Of a DNA stretch of 64,000 nucleotides, positions 22,600 through 32,390 are shown in pieces. Source of the stretch: Antennarius striatus (taxonomy: Eukaryota > Chordata > Actinopteri > Lophiiformes > Antennariidae). The notes beneath the pieces are model-generated. The model was not told the DNA's origin and did not search any database. It saw only the letters and a program-made list of their open reading frames with translations. Both the position numbers and the translations under genes were made by a program. How positions within the stretch are numbered: position 1 is the stretch's first letter; each line of letters begins with the position of its first letter. Location: the NCBI RefSeq assembly GCF_040054535.1, contig NC_090796.1:8244501-8308500 (forward strand), given 5' to 3'.

Positions 22600-23627
22600 A
22601 AAGATAATTAACTGCCCGGTCTGTTTTGAACACTACGTACGTCTGTGTGTTGCAACTATGATCATCTAGGTCACCTTAAACTGGAACGTCAAGAGATTTA
22701 AGAGCTGTGTGCTCACCTTCTTCAGAACAGCCAATGCTCAAGTCAGACAGGGCAACAGGTCGTTAGTTCAAAGCTTTGTAGTGACAAGACTCTGATTAAA
22801 TAAGACAATACGACCAATCAGATTTTAGAACAGGCAGACACGATTAACCCTCATGTGTTCATGGTGACTGCCAGTCTTATCCAGCTGCTGAAAACCCATT
22901 CCCAGAGATGGGCAGCAGTACATTCTCAGTGTTGAGTGGTAGGGCAATCTCTATCCATAAATACATTGTGGGTCAATTTCCTGCTCAGAATTTTACAGAG
23001 ATCTGGATAAAAGAAGGATGAAACGCTGCAGCTGATGTACCAACAGGAAAGCTGAAAAGACTATGCGAAGTCTAACATCAGAGCAATCTGTTCACTGAAT
23101 CTGATATTTGCTGAGTTATTTTGACTTGCTGTGAAGTTGTAATCTATGGGGTGTTAATGTTACATTTACAGATCATTTATTACCATGAATTAGGATGAAT
23201 CCTCTTGCCATGTTGGTCTGATCGTCCCTTATCCATGGTCCTGAAGCCTGATCAGGCTTCATCTTCATCATCTTCATCTTCCACATTGTGGCTGACACAG
23301 AAAATTAAATGTTTTTTTAAAGTTTGTATTTAATAAGAATAAAAAACCCCACCTTCATTTTTGACAAATCACCCTGAATATGGGTATACAGAAATTTCAA
23401 AATTATTGCAAAAAAACTTGTTAAATTGAATTAGTGCAAAATTGCTCATTCCAGTTCGACCTTTTCTTCCCTGCATGCTGTAAATTCTTCATAATTTCCA
23501 TACAAATGTAGCGAAAATTTTAATTTAATATTTAAAAAGTTGAAGAATGCTGGGTGGGGTGTCAATCAAGCATCCCCTGCAGACCCCCTTTTTTGTTTTT
23601 CATCAACACCTGTAAAGAGATCCTCAA
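22600..23627. other. Spacer between H3.3 and the tRNA-like locus
   Basis: No gene that I can support. A small minus-strand open stretch at about 23255-23295 encodes an acidic run followed by a stop, with an acceptor-like CAG before it. It may be the last exon of an unidentified transcript but cannot be confirmed. Confidence 0.3.
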
Positions 23628-23682
23628 AGATAGCTAGATAGATACAATATCAATCCCAAAATGGGAAATTCACAAAACAATC
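23628..23682 (-). repeat. SINE/LINE-type 3' tail joined to the tRNA
   Basis: On the minus strand, immediately after the tRNA, the sequence reads TTTTGTGAATTTCCCATTTT and continues GGGATTGATATTGTATCTATCTAGC. This inverted AATTTCCC...GGGATT hairpin plus TATC tail is the kind that ends many fish SINEs and their partner LINEs. A related tail ends the SINE at 40386-40724 and appears alone at 38781-38820. Confidence 0.55.
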
Positions 23683-23755
23683 CACCCCAGATGGGACTTG
23701 AACCCACAATCCCTGGCTTAGGAGGCCAGTGCCTTATCCATTAGGCCACTGGGGC
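23683..23755 (-). tRNA. tRNA-Arg (anticodon CCT)
   Basis: The 73-nt minus-strand sequence starts GCCCCAGTGGCCTAATGGAT and pairs its 5' GCCCCAG with a 3' CTGGGGT. It has A-box TGGCCTAATGG, anticodon stem-loop CTGGCCTCCTAAGCCAG (anticodon CCT), B-box GGTTCAAGTCC and a T stem with one G-T pair. It is nearly the vertebrate tRNA-Arg-CCT sequence as I recall it. A TTTT stretch follows within about 10 bp, as needed by RNA polymerase III. Directly downstream lies a retroelement-type tail, so this could be a tRNA gene or a tRNA-headed retrocopy. Confidence 0.88.
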
Positions 23756-25300
23756 TACATAAAAATATCTTGTTTGGACCCACTACACGAGCTAGAGGAA
23801 AATAGGGCATCTCCTCAATGGCAGCTTCAAAGGATAAAGACCTCAACTACAGTATATGTGGTCAGTGTTAACACTTTTGCCCCATGCCTGTTGACAGTGT
23901 CCTTTTGTTGTTTTAATCACCTTTTTTGCTTCAAAGGCGCAATTTTTATATCCTGTTATTGTGATCTGATCCTACAGAAAACAAATATAACACGACAAAG
24001 AAAGAAATGTGACTTAACAATCGGTATGATGAAAACGATGACGCTCAACCTCATGACTGCACCCTTTTTGACATGTAATTAACAGCAAACCAACACATGC
24101 AGTACTACCATACCTGCGTCTCATCTTGCCTCTACGGGAATCAGGCCTTGACATTGTGATCATCTCAAATGTATTGCATGAGCACACCCGATGAGCCGGG
24201 GGAAATGTCTGGAGGTCGCCCTCACGGTCACCTTGAAGCTCATGAGTATCTGTAGAAAGTCCATACCAAATGTTTTCACTGGAGGGGATATCATTATAAA
24301 GAAGTATGCAGATCTTTTCCTCTGCCAAAGCATTAAAGATGTCAGTCAACCAGAGGTGGGAGCTGACAAACTAATATTCTTACCAGCTTTTCCTGAATGA
24401 GATGAGACTTTTTGTAGCCTCACAGTTGGCCTTCTGCCCCTCGATGAATCTTATGGGACTTGCTGTTCTGGGGAGGCACAGACATGATCGTGTTTGTTTC
24501 CTCCCGGATATGCAAAACAAAAGAAAGACACAAACATTTGAATCAAATCCAGAAAACCTAAATAAATCCTTGATCTAGATCATTTTGTTTCTAAAGATAG
24601 AGTAGCTTGTTGATGGTAGATCCTCCCCATCCAATCATGCTCTGTTGGAACTGCATCTGGATGGGGACTGAAATGGAGAAACTCTCCTGAAAAAAAGAGA
24701 CTGAAAGTTAACATTCAGTGTATTTTTTCACACCATACTCGCTAGTTGCATTAGTCATATTTCTATGTTACATATCTCCCTTTCTTTATTCATATAGTGC
24801 TTTCCATTGGCACGAAACGTCCTCAACCTGGAAAATAAGTCTTGTGATTCAGTGTTTGAGGATTACCATGACCTGACTGAATTGTATTTTCTAGATTCAA
24901 AATAAGACACATTTTTATCTAAAGTTTGCATGCTGGCCCCTAATTCTGCATGCGTCTGTTCGTGTATGTATATTTATATTTTTGGGGAGCAAGATCAAAT
25001 CAGTTTGTAATGTCACGGTTTACATTTTTAGCTTTTCTTGCACCATTTCAAACAACCAAGCGGAACTATTGAACAGGGAATTTTTTGTCAGACGGACCCA
25101 TTTCTCAAACAGGACCGTTGGTAAGTTTTGTTCAGCACGTCGTGATAACCCTAACCCTAACCAAGAAAATATAATCGCTGTAATATATGTAGATGATTTC
25201 ATTATCATTTACAGTATATCCTTTAAGCATTGAGTTAATAAATTATAGTTCAGTTTTGCTGTCGTCTCACTGGAAAACCTGCACCGCAGCAAGAAGCAGC
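23756..25300. other. Spacer with an unresolved, possibly spliced, minus-strand transcript
   Basis: Several minus-strand blocks look exon-like: about 24690-24597 (after ttttttcag, open for 32 codons then a stop), about 24455-24388 (ends GCTG then gtaag) and about 24255-24115 (after ctacag, ends CGCAG then gtatg). I could not join them into one frame or recognise the product, so no gene is called. At 25145-25161 there are nearly three telomere-like CCCTAA units. The C8orf33-like promoter must lie just before 25301. Confidence 0.3.
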
Positions 25301-26934
25301 ATGGCCGAGGAAAGGCTGCAATTTATAGGTATTTTATTATGTAATTACAAGAGTTAATCTGTATAAACTAATCTGTATGGTAATCCTGTATGACCATGTA
25401 CGAACGTTGTCTATTGTAGGTCACCATTGTGGGAAATCGATTTGATTTTGTATTATAAGTTGTTCTGGGATGTTTGTCTTAAAATGTTCCTCAGTTGGCA
25501 TTTATTCTGATTAGCTAGTGATAGTAATTGTTTCTTTGGGTGTAATATAAAGTTAAATATGTTGCTGTTATAATTATTTAATGTGCCAGACTATAAATAC
25601 AGTAACCTGACGTTTTTATGTTCATTCAATAGATATTGACCCCAAGCCAAATAGCTGTGGCTCTATCAACAGAAGAACTGAGAAACCCATTTGGATTCAC
25701 AGTGACAACACTTTCAGATTTAACTTCCTTACTGAGAACACACCAGCACCTCTTGTAGAAAAAACTCCATTATCAGACAGGGAAGAACCAACAAGGAGTC
25801 AGTTATCATTTACGGGACAAGGCTCTACTTTTGCCTTCAACTTTCAAATTCCTCCTGTTGCACCTGAAGAACGCATGGAGACCACAAATACCACAGACAC
25901 TGCTCCAGACAGTCAACAAAGCATTCAAAAAGAAAAGTCTTCTACGTCACAGGAAGTTAACGCCCCTCTGGAACCATTAAAAGAAAAGAAGAAGAAAAAT
26001 AAATCTGGAAAGAAAAAATCATTAGACTGCACTGAGCAACAACAGAACCCGGAACCCGGAGGGATTCCAGGAATTGATGATGCCGAGCTGGTCAGTGTTA
26101 AATATGTTCCTTTAGTCAAGGTTCTAGCTCTTCAACTAGAATCTAACAAGGATGTGTTAATGTCTTTCAGAGTGCAGAGGAACAGCTGAACAGACAGCTG
26201 GACTGGTGCATTGAGCAGCTGGAATTCGGAATGAGGTCCCAAAAGGGTACACAGAAACAAAGTATGATGTTTACCTTTGAAGTAATGTATTTAACACTTG
26301 TTGATGAAGTCATATTTAATGCTAAAAAAAGATTTACATCTGGCAGCATTATTTTTGTTTTGTCTTCAAGACGATGGATGGTAGATTTGCTTTTTTCTTT
26401 TCTTTTTTACTACTCTTGCCTATGTTAACCATGATGTAAATTTTTTTTCGTATTTTCTCTCCGCAGAGGAGGATGCCTCCCGTGCCTTGAAAACTCTACG
26501 GAGCTCCAAGGCTCCTCTTGTCAAAAAGAGGCAGGTAATGAGAGCCATGACCGGAGACTACAGAAAAAAAATTGAAGAAGAAAAGGGAAAGCAGTACAAA
26601 CTCATTCAGAGTGGTGAGTGGACTGTAGCAGTAGAGGTTTACAGAACAATAAAGGCTGCTCATATGTAAAAAGATTAATTTTGTGAACTAGGTTTTAGGT
26701 GTGATTGAAGTGTAGTTAACGACCGATTTTCTCCCAACAGAAGTTGCATCAGCTCAAGTTAAAGTTGTGACAGAGTCTTCAAAGAAGTGTCTTTTCCATC
26801 GGAGAGGTGGGGTAAAAACACAGACGTCAGACACAGAAAAGAACTCACTAAAGCCTGAAGCCCAAGATACAGACTCCACACCAGCCTTTGTCTTTACTCC
26901 GTCTGAGGAGAAATTTTATTTCAATTTTCACTGA
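25301..26934 (+). CDS. C8orf33 homologue (UPF0488 family)
   Basis: Five exons, 25301-25328, 25633-26090, 26171-26261, 26467-26613 and 26741-26934, encode 305 aa, with all junctions GT-AG and in frame. The family has no established function. Visible parts: an N-terminal region with FRFNFLTE, then FAFNFQIPP, a Lys-rich low-complexity stretch (KEKKKKNKSGKKK), a conserved helical block AEEQLNRQLDWCIEQLEFGM, RALKTLRSSKAPLVKKRQVM with the GDYR motif after it (a hallmark of this family), and a C-terminus AFVFTPSEEKFYFNFH. The aromatic FxFNF motif occurs three times. An AATAAA at 26942-26947 lies only 8 bp past the stop codon. Identification rests on the LVKKRQ...GDYR block and the FxFNF ends. Confidence 0.85.
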
Positions 26935-28270
26935 TTTGTACAATAAAGACATTTTAGCACACATTACCTTGACTCTAAATGGGCATTGTGATATGATGTG
27001 TGTGCTCGAGGTTTTCTGCAATAAAAACAACAAGATACTGCACTGGAAATTATGAGATGAAAAAACACAATCACAAGTCAAAGTGAATTTTTTTTATTCA
27101 GACATGAAAAATTATTTCTGATATATATTAAATATGCATAAATAACATTTTTTTGTTTGTACGATAATTTTTCATGACGAAGGAAATACAAATTTGCATG
27201 GTAACTATGAATATAAGTCTTGACAGGTTCATATACATCAAGTGTTTATCACTACAAAGATGCAGTTAATAAGTTATAATCTGTCACTGTATTGTAAAAG
27301 CATCACTAAATGATGTCATTCCATTTCCCAAAATTAAAGACAAGCAAAGGCTATGTGACCATCTCAGAGCAGCTTGTTGCTCCTGTGACTACAGTTGAAC
27401 ATATTATTTAGAAGTTTAAGGTCCAATAGACTGTATGCCGACCTCTCTGGATGTGGCTGCCTGAGATAAATTGATGGCAAATTGAATAGACGGGTAATAC
27501 TAATGTCCTTTTTGACAGATGAAACAAAAAAGGAGCTTTTTGGCAAGGCATATCATCTATTTCACAGAAGCAAGAAAAGAAGCATAAAAAGAAAACACTG
27601 TCCTACCATGAGACACGAAGGAGGCTTGGTTCTTTTCTTTAGCTGCGTTTCTGCATCTGGCACAGGATGTATTGAGTCTGTGCAGGCAACAATGAAATCT
27701 CAAGACTATAAGGCATTGTGGAGAGAAATGTGCTAGATCCGTAGAGCAGATGACCATGTCAGGGTTAAGCAGACCAGAACTCCCCAGTCCTCAGATGCCT
27801 AGACAGTGTGTTTGTTTATTCCATAAATGGCACCAAAGATGTCAGATTTCAGCAAATCACAAGGTTAATTGAACACGACAAAATGAAGTGAATAATAATC
27901 TCTGCAGAGAGTTCATTCAATATCATCAGATTATACCAAGAGGAAGTCCAGTCACCAAAGCATAGGGTCTAAACTATGCTAAGAACTTTATAGTCTTTTT
28001 GGGAGGTCATTTTCACCTAAATCTGTCCTCATACAGACGGTTCAGAATGACCCTTGCAAGTTTCTGCGGGCTGGTTGCAACTATCTGGTTAGACCACTCC
28101 ACTCTGACATTGGGGATTTAGGTCTTAACACCCAGATCTCTAGCACTCGAGGAACAGGGTATGAAAATATGCAGAGCCATAAGTTTAAGTGATCTGATTG
28201 CAATATAATATTTTAACAGTGAATGAAAAAGCATAGTTGTATTAAAATAACTACAAGATTGAGAAAACAC

Positions 28271-28346
<76 letters not shown>

Positions 28347-28871
28347 TATTTGACGAGGTTGATATAATTTATTATGTCTTATTACTGTGTATAGATTGTG
28401 TTAAAAATCATTTGTTTTAAAAACTTACAAACAATTGAAAAAAGTATTTTAAACTTTTAAAACACATGTGCTGTATATGTAATAAATTAAAAATAACACA
28501 GACCATACTGTGTACTGTATCTAATTTAACAGGAAAGGGCGGGGCTTGGTTTCACACGAGCCCAATTGAACGTGACACTAAAAACAAAAGTTTCAGCTGC
28601 TGAGGAAACGACAAACTTGCATTCTGCTTGTAAGCGTTTTACTTTTGACTAACGACTACATTGTGGAATAATTCTTCTGTTGGGGTAGTTGTTATTAGGT
28701 TTAAAAAAACAACTTTATTCATAGCTAATCTCAGTTATGTGTGTGAAAACGTTTATACTGGAGTTTCTCGCAATGCTAACTTTTAGTTAGCTGAAAGAGC
28801 AGGACATTTCATAATGTGGCGCTCTGGGGGGCTTCTCTGTCTTCAGGTATGTGGAGAGCCGAGAGAAGAGG
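26935..28871. other. Spacer, CA microsatellite and anks3 5' region
   Basis: AT-rich sequence holding poly(A) signals for the upstream gene (26942 and near 27018), then unremarkable DNA up to the CA repeat. A GC box (GGGCGGGGC, 28537-28545) with a nearby CCAAT marks the probable anks3 promoter. A non-coding exon likely ends at about 28629 (GCTT then gtaagc), and splicing resumes at 28846, 26 bp before the ATG. Confidence 0.5.
28274..28344. repeat. (CA)n microsatellite
   Basis: About 35 uninterrupted CA units. Open frames through it encode only Cys-Val or Thr-His repeats and are not genes. Confidence 0.98.
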
Positions 28872-31800
28872 ATGTCTGAACTAAGCGATGAAGCCAGTGA
28901 ATCAGAACAACTGGGTGCCAGCCTTTCTCTGTGGCTCGGTGACTCCCTGGTGCGACCCGAGGAGCTGGATGTGCCTCTCGACCTCCACACTGCCTGCTCT
29001 ATTGGACAGTACGACGTGGTGTCAGAGTGCATCAAAAAGTGGGTCCCCACAAACAGCAACCTGAACAGATGTGTTCCACTCTTACACAACTTTTGTGGTA
29101 CATTTCACAATTTGTATTGATTATTACAGCTTTGTTTCTTTTTAGACGTGAGGTGGACTTGGACGGCAAGAACATTGGAGGATGGAGCCCGCTGATGTAT
29201 GCATCTTACATCGGCCATGACAACATCGCAAATCTCTTGTTGGAGGCTGGTGTGAATGTTAATGCTACCACACCCAAAGGATTAACCCCCTTGATGCTAG
29301 CAGCGAGCTGTGGGAATGAAAGTATTGCATACTTCCTTCTTCAGGTATGAAACAGCTCAGTGACAATCCCTGATGAGCTAACTTCACAGAAACCAAGACA
29401 ACAATGTTTCAGCACCAGAAATCTTATGGATTTTGGGGATGAAAAGTGGAATCATCTTAATTTTCTTTGAAAATGTGAACTTTGCCAGTCAGAGTTTTCA
29501 AGTTTTTTTTTCCCTACTTCCAAAGCAAGGTGCAGATTTGGAGCTAAAGGACTCGAGGGGCTGGACGGCGCTGTACCACTGCACAAGCACAGGCCACCAG
29601 CAAATGGTCAAGTTCTTGTTGGATAACAATGCCAATGTCAATGTTAAGTGAGTGTCTTCATTGATCCCAAACGTAAACTCAAACTGAATGATAGGTAGAT
29701 GGATGGAGATCTTTTATTACTTTTTAATTTATTTACAGGGAACCAAGATGTGGTTTCACTCCCTTAATGGAGGCTGCTGCCTCTGGACATGAAATTATTG
29801 TTCAGAATCTGCTTGACCATGTGAGTAGAATACTCCTCAAATATGTTCTCTACTATGCGAAGACAGAACAATAATACTGTGACATTTTCTTTTCATTGAA
29901 AATGGTGAATGACTAATTAAATTTTGGTTTAAACATTTACAGAAAGTCAAAGTAGATGACCGAAACATTAAAGGAGAGACTGCACGTGCCTTAGCTATGA
30001 TGTACGGCTATACCAAGATTGTCAGCCTCATTGACTCACGTTCTCCAAGGTTAAAACCAGGTATTTCCAGCTGAGGTTCCTGTATTGTTGGTATTAATAT
30101 AAATATTGTTCATCATTTCATGGCAGTTCTATCACAAATGCTATATTTGTAGGCCTGTAAACTACGTAAAGCAAGAGAAAATTATTAGTTTTCTTTATGC
30201 CATTATGTTTTGTGTTTTATTTGTCAGGTCACTTTGAGGACCTGAGCTCCTCTGAGGACTCAGACAGTGCACCGCCAAGGATCAGGCCGAGTCGAAATAG
30301 AGCTAAAGGCATTAGCATCCATGATGGGCCCCAGGCTATCGCCAAGTTCCGAGTAGGAGGCAACAGCAAACTGTCTGGTAGTGTCACATCAGACCTCCAG
30401 TTAGCCCATTACAACAGTGACATTTTTGTGCAGAAGGAGGCAGTATACATTCTGCGAAATATTGAGTTTCACCTTCAGTGTTTCTCACTTTATTACACAA
30501 TGTGACAGAGAAAATGAAAATGAGAAACCATCTTTGACTTTTTAACAAAAAAAAAATCATCCATGTCAGTCTGCTGGTAATTATTGTGAACGATTTGTTA
30601 ACATAGCTTTCCTCTTTAGACCGTCCTGCAGAAACCCCAGGCTACACAGCGTTCCATGATATTGGTGAACAGAGTGAAGGCATCTGTTACCGTGACGTCA
30701 CCTCACCCATCAATGAGTTGGATGGTCAAAGCAACAGCAGTAGAGGTGAGAGGCACACAAAAATACTTTTGTGGAACACATAAATGAAATGGGTAACTTT
30801 GTATTTAGAAGGAACACACTGTTAGAAACTCTGCATGGTCACAGAGAATATCATGTCAGTGACATTTGTTTTACACCACACCGCCACAGACGACAGTCCA
30901 TTCTTTGACAATGACATGCCCACAATGAGGAGCAGCAGCAGCAGCAGTGAAGGTCTGCCTCATGTGATTGGCCTAAACTGGGAAGGCTCTGTGGAGAGCA
31001 ATGAGGTGAACATTATAGTAGAATTCCCACAGTTCTGGACTCAAACATCAAATTTTATTGTTGTATATTAATTGCAGAATGAAACTTTCTCCACAGGACT
31101 CTGACCAGTGCAAAAAGAGCAGCCTTCGCAGACTCAATAAGGGCCATCACTCAAAAAGCAAGAGTCGTCATGGAAACAGTGAAGCAGCTCACTCCAGTGG
31201 TTCAATGAACTGTGCGATGCGGTCACACTCTGGTCTTCCATCTTCCTACACAGGTCCAAAGGCATGTCTACATTTGTGGCTCCTGTCATGTGTCTGACCT
31301 ATGACCTCTGTGTTCACATGATTTATGGTTTGTTTCATGTGTATGTTCTGAAAATGTTTTATTCCTGTAGGATCTGGCAGAGTTCTTGGAAAAGATTGGC
31401 TTCTCTAAGTACCTCTCCTTACTCGAGGAGCAAGACATCGACCTACGGATATTTCTCACTCTGACTGAAAATGATCTCAAAGAAATCGGGATCACGTAAG
31501 AGATTTCACATTCGCCCAAGCGCGTGCTGCATATCCTGTAGTTGCATATATATTTTCTGCTGAATCAATTTATTGTCTCCAGATTGTTTGGACCCAAGCG
31601 TAAGATGACATCAGCTATCGCAAGGTGGCACAGCAGCGCCCGGCCGCCCAGTGACGCCCTGGAGCAGGCTTACGCTGACCAGCTTGAGGCTGAGATGCAG
31701 GAGATGGCCATTCAGCTACACAAGGTAACAACAAATTAAAACTCAACGGTCAGATAAACATTTCACACGCCTGCCTTACCAACATGGGAACCTCTACCCG

Positions 31801-32390
31801 CGTTCATCTAACGCTTCCTGTGCAGCGCTGTGAGGAGGTGGCAAGCCTGCAGAGCCAGGTGTCTCAGGAGAAGGAACTGCGCACTGTGATGGAGGGATGT
31901 CTCATGGAGGACAAGATGGCATGGAGGAGGGTCCACGCCGAGCTGGTGGAGAACCACCGGCTGGCTCAGGACATGAGCTCCACGCTGGCAGAGTTTAGGG
32001 CCTGTCGCGCTGAATTGTTATCTTTTTTCACTACTGATGAGAACAGCAGCTCTTACTCTGATGTGGCAGATAAAACACAAGGTGATGTGGGTGTTAGAGT
32101 GTTAATTCTTATGCTTGATATGACCTTTTTGTATTGTTTTATAAACAAATTATTCTCCCTGCAGCTACGGACGCCCTGAATCACACCAGTGTTGTAGATC
32201 TAATAAAGAAAATGAACTCTCACGAAGAGCAACTTGGTAAGATGGTGCAATGCTCTTCAAGTAGTGTTGTGTTGCCAGTGAAGTCTGATTCTGGTGTTTC
32301 ATCACAGCTGGGACTCTACAAACTGTGCTCCAGAGTCTGAGGCGGCTAAGTGCTCCTGAAAAAGTCTCAGATAGCTGGGAACGGCCTTAA
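28872..32390 (+). CDS. anks3: Ankyrin repeat and SAM domain-containing protein 3
   Basis: ANKS3 is a ciliary adaptor; in vertebrates it links NEK8 to INVS and NPHP3 and binds ANKS6/BICC1. Fourteen coding exons: 28872-29038, 29146-29344, 29526-29647, 29739-29820, 29943-30060, 30228-30377, 30620-30745, 30890-31005, 31097-31261, 31371-31495, 31583-31724, 31826-32081, 32165-32236, 32308-32390, giving 640 aa (human 656). The N-terminus MSELSDEASE is as in human. Ankyrin repeats span about residues 35-215 (GGWSPLMYASYIGHDNIANL, GLTPLMLAASCGNESIAYFL, GWTALYHCTSTGHQQMVKFL, CGFTPLMEAAASGHEIIVQN). A Ser-rich linker has RDVTSPINE and a run of six Ser. The SAM domain begins at about residue 416 (DLAEFLEKIGFSKYL, LTENDLKEIGIT), followed by LFGPKRKMTSAIARWHSSAR and a coiled coil. 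The donor after 31261 is GC rather than GT. Confidence 0.96.

Noticed and set aside
25145-25161. Telomere-like CCCTAA repeats
   Set aside because: Fewer than three units; a chance event or minor interstitial remnant.
28118-28420. Open frames of Cys-Val or Thr-His repeats
   Set aside because: They are translations of the CA microsatellite with no coding context.
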